Origin: Anoplolepis gracilipes
Taxonomy: Eukaryota > Arthropoda > Insecta > Hymenoptera > Formicidae
DNA length: 64,000 bases
NCBI RefSeq assembly: GCF_047496725.1
Contig: NC_132970.1
Location: 21,106,001-21,170,000 of the forward strand
Reading direction: 5' to 3'
Position 1 is the first letter of the stretch; the number at the start of each line of letters is the position of its first letter. The translations under genes and the position numbers were made by a program. The notes beneath the pieces were generated by a model. That model was not told where the DNA came from, searched no databases, and saw only the letters and a list, made by a program, of their open reading frames with translations. This document shows, piece by piece, positions 24,801 through 37,799 of this stretch.

Positions 24801-26455
24801 AACACTGATTAATTGAATATTAATTAATGTAATTTAAAGTTTCGTCTATTATTGTTTAGCGTGCAAGATAGTATTATTTTGTATCAATGTCAAAATAAAT
24901 TTAGATATTTTACATTATACAATTAGATTACTTAAATTCTCACGTAGCAATTAAAAGATTGATTTATAATGTTACCCAATAATAATATTCATACCGTACT
25001 TTCTAAAGGAATAATTAAAGTCTATCAGTCTGCAGCAATGAGATTATGAATTCAAACGGTCGTTAAATCAGATGAATGAAAGCAAATTGTTTTACGAACT
25101 CATAAATGGAAATTAATACACCTAGTTGACTTCTATTAATTTCCGCCCTATTTATATAAGTCTATTGAAACTTGAGATCATCATTTATGTAATTTGAGTA
25201 ATATATGAATAATATACGGATAAAGAAAAGTAAGAAATTTTCGTAGTTATTAAAAAACAAATTGAGAAATTTTTTAAATATTATCTAAATAATAATACAA
25301 TAAGATTTGTAATCATTTTATAATAACAAAGATGATTTATATATACTAATAAACTATAATATTTTAATCCCGTTTTTTTGATAGTTTTTCAACAAATATA
25401 AAATTATGAATAAATGGCAACATAGCTTTTTCAGACGCACATTAACTCGTTAACTGTTATGATTGTGCAGTAAAATAACGAGCCCGATTGCGTTATAGAT
25501 TACGGCGGTTCAAGTGCATAAGAGTTTATGTTAATTGTTATGTGTAAGCAGTAAGAGTGCTGTTTAGAATATTGAAGTTCTCGCTGAGTTGAAAAGAGAC
25601 GTGATTAAATTAGACGCAGCGCAGCTGATCGCCGCGTGAGTGATTAGAACGGAGAAGGATGTCAGTGGAAGAGGAAGGATTAGCTCGGCCGATGATTGAT
25701 TCGTATTTCTCCTGTCGGAGAACGAGAAGGAAATGAACCTGTCCGCGTTAACGCGGCCGCTGCTACTTATCATTTCACCATGCATAATTGCGCAATAATA
25801 ACTATTCCCGATTGTAACAATTACATAAAAGAAGATCTAAAAATACGAAATATTTCTCACAGAAATTTAATGCGAATATAATTGACCAATCGAATAAAAT
25901 TTAATCTTTGTAATATATCATGATTTAAACAAGTTACTAAATAATAATTATCAGATATCTTTTTCTCTCTAATTATTGTCTCTAAATCTACAGTATGTGC
26001 AAAAAGTAACTATATATCTACTTCAATATAAAAAAATATATTTATCAACCATTATTAGGAAATTAGTATATTCATCACAGGCATATTACTAGGAAAGTTG
26101 AAGAAGTTATTTTTGGTAACAAGATTAAACAAGTTAAGGCTTATTTGCATGATCGTGAAAGTCACTTCAAACAAGTTTTGTGAAAACACTTTATGAAAAA
26201 AAAGACTAATTTGTGCTAATAATTTGATAAATGTTTTTTTTAATATATGAATTTGATGTATACTTTCGGATTTCATCATATATAAAATTTATAAAGTATT
26301 TTAAATTAGTTTTCAAGCCAATTATTTTCAATGATTTATATTTACTCTTTTTGTAAATATGTGTGTGTGCGTGTGCGCGAGTGGAAAATTTTTGAAACTA
26401 ATTATTTCCAACGAATTGCTCCTGCACTTATCGTAAATATGTAAATGTTTCTATA
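24801..26455. other. AT-rich non-coding stretch
   Basis: No recognisable coding sequence. A GC-richer patch lies at about 25560-25780 and the rest is AT-rich. Confidence 0.5.
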
Positions 26456-27043
26456 CAGGATGTTTCAGAGCACTTGTGCCAACGCTCGTGAGCAGGTAGG
26501 GCACAGTAAACTGAGCAAAAAAGTCATACCATTTTGCGATTTTCGCAATAATTATTAAAATATTAATTAAAAGCGTTTAGCGAATAATATTATACATATC
26601 TACAAAATGTCCGGTAATAATCGCCCCAACTCTCTAGGGCAGATAGAGCAGGTCAAACTGAACATAAAAAGTCCTGTATCATTTTGCGATTAGCGCAATA
26701 ATTATTGAACTATTAATTAAAAACGCTCAGGGTATGCTGAGCGCTATATGCGGCGCGCGCTTATACGCTGAGCGTTTTTACTTAATATTTTAATAATTAT
26801 TGCGAAAATCGCAAAATGATACAGGACTTTTATGTTCAGTTTGATCTGCTCTATCTGTCCTAGAGAGTTGGGGCGATTATTACCGGAGATCTTGTAGATA
26901 TGTATAATATTGTTCGCTAAGCGTATTTAATTAATATTTTAATAATTATTACGAAAATCGCAAAATGGTATAAGACTTTTTTGCTCAGTCTACTGTGCCC
27001 TACCTGCTCACGAGCGTTGGCACAAGTGCTCTGGGACACCCTG
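26456..27043. mobile_element. 588-bp foldback element with CAGG(A/G)TGT ends and TA flanks
   Basis: Starts CAGGATGTTTCAGAGCACTT and ends AAGTGCTCTGGGACACCCTG, with TA on both sides, as expected for a duplicated TA target of the Tc1/mariner group. The two halves are inverse copies along almost the whole length (for example GCTCGTGAGCAGGTAGGGCA against TGCCCTACCTGCTCACGAGC). Each arm holds two diverged copies of an inner module with TTTTGCGATT-x-CGCAATAATTATT, so the element has four copies arranged as two direct and two inverted. No open frame for a transposase is present. Confidence 0.8.
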
Positions 27044-29791
27044 TATGTGTATGATAAAATATTTTTTGGAGTATTATCTACAATTTAAATTACTACTTCA
27101 CTATTATACATCGTTGATTTTTTAGGAATACTTTATTATTTTATGAAACTTCGTAATAACTGTGAAATTAAATCAGGTATTATGGATATTTATATGAATT
27201 AATTATTCTAGTGATTATTTCTAGAAAACTTATGTCGACTAGACATGTGATATTTATTATTTCACTGCAAAATCAATAATTAACGATTAAACTGATCAGT
27301 TTACTGTCATCGACGATTATGCCGATGTTGTGCGACGAATAATTTGCATCATCGCATTAGTGTGGCCAATTTCGTTCATGCAAACGAGTGCGAAATGACT
27401 CGAGCAAGGAAGGACAAATTTCGGAATAATTCGGTAATTTCTCAACCTAAACAAGCGTCCTTGTTTTTAATTACGCGATACCCGGGCCCGTTAAAACTTA
27501 ATTAACCGATCATAAAGATAAGAGAAACGCAGTTGCGGATGAAGTGTTGCGCGCGAACAAAGCTACAAAATATATTAAGATATTACGTCATTGAGACGTT
27601 TATAAATTTATACATTCGCTAAGATTGTAGCATAATGCAATTCTCACGCCTAAGTAAGTTATAGTTTACATAATTCCGAATCTACTCGAAAATCATCACA
27701 AAACGAAGTTTCTATAAATATCCAATTACGCTTACAATATCTTCTATTGATGTTTCGTATAATTGCAAATCATCAATATTCATCAATAATAATAATGAAT
27801 TAATTTGTATAGAATTTTAATTAAGTTAGTATATTAATATAAAAGTCTACATCCTTATTTTTTTCTTTTTTCGGAATCTTATAACGAAATAAGGATTGGG
27901 CGAATAATGTTCCTCTAGCGATTAGGTCTCGATTAGTCGTGACTCTGGTGCTTCGGTACCTCGAGAGGAGCAAAAGTCGAGAGGAGACAATAGATCGTTC
28001 GGAAATTAAGCGCAACGAGAGAGGGCGGAACATAACGTGGACGGGCGGCGAGCATGATCGTTCGCGCGAGCAAAACTTAACGGTTCTTTCTTTTCGAGGC
28101 CTAACGTCATCGGAAGTGTACTTTCGACGTCTCGACGATAACTCTTTAAAATTTACATAAGTACATCGATGATAGGCGTACCTTACGGTGAGATCGAGTG
28201 CGCCGACAATACTCCGGAGATATAATACCGAGGAGAGAGATACTCCCACGCGCGTAAATTGTTATTGACATTGACCAGTTTCCGCGTGGTGCGCATACAA
28301 CGAATGATGGTTCAAAATATTGCATTCCCGAGAAATAGAAAGTCCTCTAATAAGAGCGTGTGCTTTTTTATTCGAACAGAATAATTATTCTCGAGCGCGA
28401 ATAAATGAAAGGGAAAATGAAGGATAAATACAATTGTTTAATACTTTATTATTTTTTCGGGATATAAAATCGGGATAAATAAATATGTCACTGAATATGT
28501 ATGAAAGATATTTCAGAATATTTTGCTCATTTGTGATTTCATGAAATTTTGATCAATACAATAATTTTGATATCGATTTATAATGCTGTGGACAAAAATT
28601 TTATAGCACGGGAGTACACGTGGCTTTGACACTTGGTCGCCGCTGCCTCGATTTCGCTAATTCGAATATCGTGTCTAATTACAAGCACGGTAGTACGGAA
28701 CGATTGTTAAAGAACGGTGGCAGCGATACGTTTAGAGGCGACTCGACCTCGCTACGACTATAGGTATAGATGGGAACCATCGTCGGGAGAGAAGTCGTGC
28801 GCGACGTTGGTGGCCGCTACCCGGAAACGGACGACGGCTATGGAGTCATCAGATCCCCTTGCACTCCATTCATCTGAAATCCATTGTCGTCGTCATCGTT
28901 AATAACGCCAGACGAATCGTGATGATGCGTGCGACACCGCTAAATGTACCGATAAAATCATTCGTGACGCATCTTCAGAATGTCTAGTTTTTCAAACATG
29001 CAACCTTGACAATTTATCGTATTAGGGTAGATAAATTTATTTACGGAAGGGAAGAGAGGACAAGGCATAAAATGTTGTCCTTGAAACGAATTATGCACTG
29101 GAACGGTACATGACATTTCTTTGATTACGGCCAAGACACCGGATGTGTCGTCGTTTCAATCTAATGTCAAGTTATTGATGTGTAATGCAATAAATTAACA
29201 AGATATTGAATAAATATTTGCAGAATCAATTTTTTTACGTTATATGATGTCATATATACTAATTTTAGCTTCTCGTATAAAAAACGAGTAATATTTAAAA
29301 GCTTTCAGCTATGTTACGAATTAAAAACAATATTTGCACTTAATAAAGAAGTTAAATTATCTGACAATGTTGTGAAAATAAAATGTTTTTTTAATCGTTA
29401 AATCATTCTGATAAAGCAGTTACTCTAGAATACAATAGATAGTTAGATATTACTTGATATCAACTTTCCCTATACTTTCTATACGAATCAACCAATAAGA
29501 TTAATACATAGAAACCGTAATTAAGAACCGCACAATCTTAAAATCGCAAAAAGCGTAAGTGATTATTGCAATCTTCGAGATTTGATAGATGAATCGCGCG
29601 CATATTTGCGACATTGGTTACATCGTTAGAAGAAACGATCGATGCTCTCGCTTCGTTTCGTGCGCAACAAAAAAGTCATCAATAGATGATGTCTAATCGT
29701 CCCTGGTGCCCACAAATTGGAAAGATGCGAGAGGATGGGGGCTGACGTCATTCAGTCTAACGAGATTAGAACGCGTTTCGTACACGAATTA
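27044..29791. other. Non-coding stretch with GC-richer patches
   Basis: No recognised gene. Patches near 27900-28260 and 28620-28950 are GC- and CpG-rich. The first carries a minus-strand open frame of 142 codons (27821-28249), long for this composition, but its Arg/Ser-rich translation shows no domain and a plus-strand frame of 73 codons overlaps it. Confidence 0.45.
29743..29750. promoter_or_regulatory. Consensus CRE palindrome TGACGTCA
   Basis: The second perfect TGACGTCA in the window, in a moderately GC-rich context (GGGGGCTGACGTCATTCAG). It would suit CREB/ATF binding. No start site is visible nearby. Confidence 0.35.
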
Positions 29792-30281
29792 TGATATTAC
29801 AAGAATCCGCTTTTTCACGCGTATGATATATTAAATAAAAAATATGTTTTTTTCTCTTTTTTTTCAAATAATATATATCTAGTACTCAAAAAAAAGAAAG
29901 AGAAAGAAACTTATTTCTTATTTAATATATCATACACGTGAAAAAACGGATTCTCGTAATATCCTTTCTCAAGATAATAATTTATGTCAGACTTTATCAT
30001 TTGCTAGTAGACTAATATAAAATAATTCCGACGAATAAACACTATTACGAAATGTTCTAAAAACATCTTATTGTAATAAGAAATAAAATATAACTTTTAT
30101 TTCTTGTTACAATACAATGTTTTTAGAACATTATACATTAGTGTTTATTCATCGGAATTATTTTATATTAGTCTACTAGCAAATGATAAAGTCTGACATA
30201 AATTATTATCTTGAGGAACGATATTACGAGAATCCGCTTTTTCACGTGTATGATATATTAAATAAGGAATACGTTTTTTTT
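29792..30281. mobile_element. Nested foldback: inner palindrome between inverted copies of a 60-bp arm
   Basis: A 60-bp module (GATATTAC-x-AGAATCCGCTTTTTCACG, then GTATGATATATTAAATAA) occurs three times. R1 at about 29792-29852 is forward, R2 at about 29907-29963 is inverted and R3 at about 30220-30281 is forward. Between R2 and R3 lies an almost perfect palindrome (29968-30215) with arms of about 115 bp that begin CTCAAGATAATAATTTATGT. R1 and R2 also form a hairpin. This looks like a terminal-inverted-repeat element that duplicated or rearranged in place. No coding capacity. Confidence 0.75.
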
Positions 30282-30602
30282 CTTCTTCTTTATATATATG
30301 TGTATATACATACATAATGGGATGGACTAAAGAATCTGATGATTTTTATATAAAATAAAATATAACTTAAATATTTATTTCTTATTACAATAGGATAGGT
30401 AAAACTGTTTAAGTATGATATCTATTATTTATTATTATGCATCTTATTTATTTTTTAAATAGCACATTTGTCATATTGTGTGGCTGTAATTTTTTTTCTG
30501 TATTATAGTCTTGGTTTTGTCAACATAGATGTAGGATGGATTTAGACTAACAATAAGTAGATGATATTTGACAAATATGCTGTTAAAAAAATTAGGAAGA
30601 TG

Positions 30603-30603
30603 A

Positions 30604-30644
<41 letters not shown>
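30603..30644. repeat. (TA)n microsatellite
   Basis: About 20 TA units followed by a CATGTGTATGTG segment. Confidence 0.95.
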
Positions 30645-30647
<3 letters not shown>

Positions 30648-31215
30648 GTGTATGTGTATTCTTATTGGTCGTTGCGCCGCTAGTGCACCTTTCTCTCTCG
30701 CTCAAGGAAACGGTGCATCCCGCAGGCGAGAAAGGGTCGGCAGGCTCTGTATACCATAGGCAAATCGCGTCCTTTTTCCCGAAGCGGCGCACGAAAGCGG
30801 AGACAATGGATACGTGGGCGCAGCATCGCGAACCCTAACCCCGGGTGATCCCATATTCTCCGTTCTCTCTCTCTCTCTCTCTTTCTCTTTTCGCACTAGA
30901 CTAGTGAAACGCTCTCCTTCATCTCTGCTCTATCAACTAAGCCTCTATCCTTGGGTCGTTATAGAGCTTCATCGACCCTCTCTGGGCCGAGGCAGTACTC
31001 TCTCTCTCTTTCTTTTTTTCTCTCGATCTCACCTGTATCTTCTCAGGTGTTTCTTATCCCCGGCCTCGGAGAGTGCCGTCGAACGCTTGCGAAATCCTAG
31101 AAGTCGCGCACATGCAACCATCTTCTGCCGTGCCATCGAAGCGCGAAAGTGGGGCTATCTAAGAAAGGCTATCACGGAAAAGCTCATGCAAACGTTATAT
31201 GTTTTTTCGAGATAG
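30645..31215. promoter_or_regulatory. CpG-rich island with CT tracts
   Basis: A GC-rich stretch with CT tracts at about 30862-30890 and 30998-31024. The plus strand stays open for 133 codons (30814-31215), but the translation over the tracts is Ser/Leu repeat and the rest has no domain. Similar to the islands at 6.6 and 24.5 kb. Possible promoter or untranslated exon. Confidence 0.3.
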
Positions 31216-34200
31216 AAATATCGCGCTCGAGATTTTCTTTGTGGGAAGTAGAAAGATGAAGATACACGAGGTATCTTAATCGAAGCTAGTGGTATTATTA
31301 GATCATTTTATAATACCATAAATTTTTTATAATTAGTCCCATTAAAGTTTTCCATTAATAATTACTTATAACACTATTAATATGCAATAAAAACGAAATC
31401 TCTTTGAAATCATGAAAAAAAAATTGTTAATTAATTTTTTAAATAAAAATTGTTGTTGTCTTTGGAAAAAATGAATCTAAGTATAAAGAAGATGTCATTC
31501 TATTTATAATATTTGCTGTAGGACAATGTTATTACGTATTTTTACTGTTACAATATATATATTTTTTTATTATAAAGCGTTGAAATTTTATAGCGTAATA
31601 ATTTTATTCTTAGAAAACTTTTTAGACAGAAGAAATTTATTCTTCCAGAGTGCATCATCATAAAATTTTATATTTGCATATATAAAATTTGCATTCTCTA
31701 GTACAAAACTTACGTACATAGTATATTCAAAATGACAAAGTTGAAGATTCTATGTGTTGAAAAAAAAAGAAAGATGGGTGGATATTGGGATTAAAAGTCT
31801 GCGTGTAATCCTATTCCTTTTTCTCAAGTAATTGCAAAGTCTCAAGAATCTCGGATAATTCTGTTTGACGTAAAGATGCTGCGTGGAAGAAGCAAAGACT
31901 TCGAACTTCCGAAGAAAAGATTTCCCGCTTTGCTTCTGGCGGATGGTCACGTTGTGGACATCGTTACGAACAACACGAACGTGATTTTATCGGGTCAGTA
32001 ATCGTGGCCTGAGAAGAGAGCTTAGTCGTGTTTATTTTTCGGAGTGCGACTGGCACTAATTTTGCGCGATAAATGCCGTGCAGGAAACAAAAGAGTCGTC
32101 GAAGAAGAAGAGCGACTCTGCCTGTTCCGGATGAACTTCCTTACTTCGTGATTAGGAACAAAGGATGACATAGCGGATCCGCCGCTTTCTTTTAAACATC
32201 GCGTACCGTTAACTATCCGTAGCGAAGTACGGAACTTCAAAGTGATATATCAAATTGCATTTATTTTCTGAGATTAAATTTAAATAATTAAGAATGAAAA
32301 GTTGACTATATTTAAAAATTTTCATGTATTTTAGAACATAATAAATCAAATATATTTTTTAAAAACAGTTGTAAATATGATAAATCAAAGCAAGGAAGAA
32401 GATTTGTATTCTTGTGTACTTCGTTTAATAATTTTTGATAATAAAGAGAGATGACAGGAGGTTCTTCCGAAAATTTTCTTTTTATTTTTCATGAAAAACG
32501 TTTTGTCTCCGTCAGAGGGTCAAGATGTCTTTGCGACTGAATAACCGTGCCTTTCGATAATCAATCGTTATTGTTATCGCATGCGAAAGTGTTCTCGAGG
32601 CACGGATCAAGAGCGCGGGAAAAGCAATATTACGGGCATTCAGTTTCGGGGTGGGTCGAGAATAAATCTAGCTATCATGTTCTCAGGATCGGAAGAGCGC
32701 GGTCTCGGTTTTGCAACAATGCAAGATATTTTTTGCTACCACGTTATGTAACCCGATGCGTATTTGCCTGTACTTCTGTTAGCTTAAGAAAGCCATTGAA
32801 TGATCGCAAAATTTATATGGTTTATACTTGTTGCGATTGCGAGATCAAGTTATTTATCATGATATATTCGAATAAAATGAATAATGATGTAGATGCCGAA
32901 TCGGATAATCTATCGACATGTGAGATAAAACAAGTTATAAAATTTCATTTTAATAGTCATTATCATAAATAACTTACTGAAGTATTTTTACACATCATAA
33001 TGCTTTAATATTTCTTGTAATAAAAATTCCTCATTAAATTCGAACATCTCGATCGATTATCGAAAACTCTCAATCCTTACATTTTAGAATTAGTGTAAAT
33101 TTCAAATGGTTAACTTTTTTTTATATTTTCTCTATGTCACTCCATGTGTCTTCGAGTTCTCCAGTCGAATCAACGATTCTGATTTTGAGCAGCGAGTCAG
33201 GACGTCTGACTCGAAGCGAATATCGATCGACTCATATCTGGTCTCCGATGACGAGTGTTACGCAGATGTTACACCGCTCGGAATGCTATGAAACATTCGA
33301 TTAGAGAAGGGGAGCGAGAGGACATAGAGGGACAACGGCAGGTCGGAGGATAGAAGATACAATTGAATGTTGGCGGATCCGTGGGCGGGACGCAGTTCGA
33401 TTGTTTCTTTATCGCGATCATCCTCGTTCTCTCTCTTGCGACGGCAATAGCGATCTCACCCGGCATAGTGTTACCGTAGATTTATATAGGGTGTTCTTTC
33501 GATCACATATTTCGCCACGAACTACCATGTCGTGGTATCACGATATAGTTTTAATTTTTAATGTCAAAAATTTCAATCAAAATTGCAATTTTTTATAATA
33601 AATCCAATCACGCGACTAACTGATAATAAGATTTCATTAACAAAATCCTGATATTTAATTAATCTTTTTAAAGTGCACCAATAGCTATGTAATTATTATT
33701 AGAATGACTATTGTTTTTCTTATTATCAATTCAGTTACAGTAATAAAAAATAAGACTTTATGTATGTACATTTTTGAAATTTAATTATTCAAAGCTTGTT
33801 AACATCTATTTAATAAACTCATAACATATTGTCGGCTGTCAAAGTCATAAACTGTCATTTTTTTCTACTTATAACCGAAAGCATGTATCCAGTACACAGG
33901 TGGTAGGACACCCTGTAGATCGCGGCTTTGTCCCCGTTCGAGCTGGCCAATGCTGGTCGATGGTACTCCGGTGGGTGCGCTCAGAATGCGCCTTCTCTGT
34001 GTGCACGGCATACCATCGGAGAAAAGAAAACCGATCGTTACCTTTGCACAATTGCATCCCGTGCACGCGGAACGTATGCGCGATCGAACAACGAGGGGAT
34101 CATCGATTCGTCTCGGGCTCCAACTCCCCCATGCGCTTTCGATTATCGGTGGAGACGGAAAGTCTCCTTACTGTCTTGGCAGGTAGACACCGCATGTTGC

Positions 34201-35999
34201 AACCTGCATCTCCAATTATTTGCGAATAGTAAGAAAGTCTAAGAATATCTAATTCTCGTAAACAAATTTTAAACTTACTTACATACTGTTGTTTTTTATT
34301 CCATGCAAAATTTTAATTAATTTTCAATTTCTCGATGTAAGTTATATACATGATTAATTTTTATTCTAATTTTTTATTTAATTTGCATCTAAAATACATT
34401 TATAAATTTTTCTAAAATTAGGTAAATTTTCGATTTCTTGGAGCTATCATTTAAGTAAAATAGATTGCCTGGATAAAAAAAGATATTTCGTAAAAAAAAA
34501 AAAAAAAAAAAAACACATATGAAACAGAATCTTTCGTTTTGTTCCTCACATTTTCAATTTGTCGATTTAAATATAATAGATCACATTAACATTCTATAAT
34601 CGTGTATCTTGTTATACGACATTAATGTACATATATCGGCAATCTATTGAAAAAATGATGAAAAAAAAAATAAAAATACACATATGATTTAGTAAAATTA
34701 AGTTTTATGTTACTTTTTTAGAAAAAATTTAGAGAACTCTATTAGTTTTTCAATAATTACATTAGAATAATTAATAATGCACAGGAGAATATTTTTATAA
34801 ATTTCTCTACACCTAAAATATGAGTTAAATATACCTATCGATTACTATATTTGACTCTGTTAACGACGTGCAAATTAGAAGATTATTAATAATAATTTTT
34901 AATATATTTTAATATAATTTGATTACATTTATATCTTTTTGTGAATTATAGTGTATTATAATTTTTATGGTTTCAAGAATATACGTCTACAGCTTTATTA
35001 ATTACTTCTATTGTAAAACTGAGAAATTATTTCGTGAAAATAATTCTAAGATACTCAGGTCTTTGGAAATGATGGATAAAGGGCAATAAATTCAAGTGTT
35101 AAACAATGATTGACACGATATTTTGTTCAATGATAGATTTTGATAATCCAAGATTCATCAGGTCAACGGGGGAGAAATAACGGGATCTGCTTGGAACTTG
35201 ACGAAAGGGATAATGTCGATGAAAGAAGGAGGATCTTTGGAATTATCATCAGAATGCAAACTCTTGTAAAGTGGGGTTTCGATTACGCAACGAGGAGGTC
35301 GGATAACTAAACGCGAGAAGACATAGCGTCTACTTTGAATTACGATGACAAAGAGAGAGTGTGATCGTGTAGATTGTGATTGCATTTCTATTATGCCCCA
35401 TCGATTACGAAGGTATTGTAAGTAAAATGTTTGTTGCATAATCTCAATTTTCTTAATCTTTCAATTAATTTTAAATGTAATATCTTTCATATATTTCCTA
35501 AACTAAAAGAAATTATTTCACGTAAATTTAATATATCATGAGTTGTATATAAAAGTGAAACGCAGTTAGATAGCATTCCTTGAGAGAACTATTATATTAT
35601 ATTTTTGTGTAAATATAATATTTAGGTATACATCATCAATATCAATGCTTTTCTATATTTTCATCTCCTTAAAAAACTGAAAAAAATAATGATATAACGA
35701 TCGCATAAATCTGTTATACAGTTAAAGCCTGTACTATTTAAATTTTTTCATTCTACAGACCCTCGAGATATTTAACAATCAACCATAAAGTAAGAATACC
35801 AATACATAGCTAAATGTTATAAACTATTTTTCCATTAAAAGTTCGGATTATTCCTAGTATAGTGTAAGCTATTCTAGGATAAGTGTATGGATAAAAAAAA
35901 GAACGAGCAATGCTTGAAATTGCACAACTAATATAATCTTCCCCCAACTTAATTCTTATAGCTTCCTGCAGCTTGTGTGCTCCAGGATCTTTGAAGCTG
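31216..35999. other. Long non-coding stretch with a few open frames
   Basis: No gene recognised. A plus-strand frame of 141 codons (32547-32972) is long for the composition, but its translation shows no motif beyond scattered Cys and Arg. A GC-richer block at 33900-34240 has three overlapping plus frames and an antisense frame. A poly(A) run sits at about 34493-34513. The rest is AT-rich. Confidence 0.45.
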
Positions 36000-36720
36000 C
36001 GAATCTAAAACGCGACCGACGACAAACACGCCGTGATTGGATGCCTGGACGTTGCGCCGCGACTCTCTGGACCACGCGCGCATTTTCCGATTAGGTGAAA
36101 AATCCGCGTCGCGCGCGGATAATGCGACGTAGATTTTTATCGATCACATCATTTAGAGGCAAGTGCAAGTAGCGTCCCGCGCGATAAAAATACCCAGTAA
36201 TGGTATCAAGAAGAAAAGGTCACTCTGAAACCTGGACGCCCTTTTCTCCGCACGTGTTAAACAGACCGCCGTCGCAAACACCATGGCCTTTAATTCTCGA
36301 AAAAGCACCCCGTGAATTCGCACCCCGAAGTCGATCCCGAGAGGTCACCGAGGAAAAAGAGGAGGACGAATGGGGAGGCGAAGCTGGCGAAGGGAAATCC
36401 TCATCGAAGGCTCGTCGCGGTCTGGCCTTCCACTTCGTCTTCTCTTCATCATTATCATCATCCACTCCTCGTCCTCGACGTCTCACCCCCGACGGCTCTT
36501 CCGTCGCATGCCGTGTGCGCGATGGGGACTTACGAAATCCCGCGTTCGTTCGATTCGTGCCGCTCGCTCGCGCGGAGAGCATCGGCGTTTTCCGCGACGC
36601 GCAAAGGTCACCGCAAGCGAGCGCGAGCGAGCTCGGGAAAGAAGACGCGAGTCACCGGCGCGTACTCTTACGAGGGGAGGTCAGCTGAGGTAACCCGGCT
36701 TGGCTCTTCCCTCTCGCCTC
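36000..36720. promoter_or_regulatory. Strong CpG-rich island, candidate 5' exon with splice donor
   Basis: This is the longest high-GC stretch in the window. Three plus-strand frames (162, 192 and 107 codons) and one minus-strand frame (120 codons) are open over the same bases, which argues that composition, not selection on a protein, keeps them open. Near 36685 the sequence GCTGAG then GTAACC could act as a 5' splice site. A promoter with an untranslated first exon of a gene whose body lies outside the window fits, but nothing shows direction of transcription. Confidence 0.35.
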
Positions 36721-36953
36721 TCACCTTCGCTTCGTTTAATGTTGCAAACGATGCTTGCTTGTCTTCGTTAATACTCGCGTCGCGTTGCACCGAGATAATC
36801 ACATGGAGAACGTCTAATAAGTTTTCGGGGCTGGTACCATCAATTTTGCCTCACACAACGATACTCTTACTTGGAAGACGCGCTATGTGAATTTCATTTG
36901 GAAAAAGTTTAATTTACCTTTATATTTTCCTATAGATTTAATAAATATTTAAT

Positions 36954-36957
<4 letters not shown>

Positions 36958-37001
<44 letters not shown>
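36958..37001. repeat. (TA)n microsatellite
   Basis: About 21 TA units. Confidence 0.95.
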
Positions 37002-37004
<3 letters not shown>

Positions 37005-37799
37005 CTTAATTAATTTTTAATTTTTTTTAGCATAATTACTTCAAACAATCTGCAATTTTTTTGTTGATAATTTTATTTACTTGTTATTTTATAATCCTAT
37101 ATTTTTAATAATCTTCCGATCTTATTACATTTGATTAACTTATTATCTTTGTAATTTGTTTAGGACAGATTGAATCTGTTGTTATATTTAAATATTCCAA
37201 TTGACGAGGACGTACAATTATTGAAATAGGGTTGTTTACCCTATTACATGCTGCGAAATTATCGATGATGGATGATCGAACGGATGCAAGAAGATCCACC
37301 CGCTAATGTCTGTATTCGCGGCGACTCTGAATCAGTGTGTTCTTTCGCTGCTTGATAGTTACTTCGATTACATCGCCGTAAGGCAAATAAATTACATTCT
37401 CGTAAATCACCGAGGTTGCAATTTCATTCTCCACGTCGAAGAAATTCAGTATAAAAGCTGTATATTACATTAATTCCATATACATATATCTCTTTCACAA
37501 AATATCAAAGTAATTACTTATGATTCTGTGTGGTCTCTTCTAATTTGAAAAAAAATTCTGATCACATTTTCGTTTACATTTTTTCACAAGTGTTTAACGG
37601 ATTTAATTTATCTTTATTAACACTTTCGTATAGGATTGTCATACTTAATTCTGCGTTAACTATATCTCTACTTGTGTTCATAATGTGTGTCCAACATTGA
37701 GAAATTTCTTTTTTAATATCCTGAGAATATCTTAATTTATGTGACAATTAATTGGCTTAGATTCATGCATGCGTTGTTGAGGAACATCTATTACTTCAC
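37002..37799. other. AT-rich non-coding stretch
   Basis: I see nothing in it beyond AT-rich DNA and a slightly GC-richer patch near 37200-37440. Confidence 0.5.

Noticed and set aside
27821..28249. 142-codon minus-strand frame as a gene
   Set aside because: Arg/Ser-rich translation without motif, in a CpG-rich patch with an open frame on the other strand as well; kept only as a remark.
36200..36890. Frames of 162 and 192 codons as a protein gene
   Set aside because: Overlapping frames are open on both strands over the same CpG-rich DNA, the translation is low in hydrophobic order and no domain is visible.
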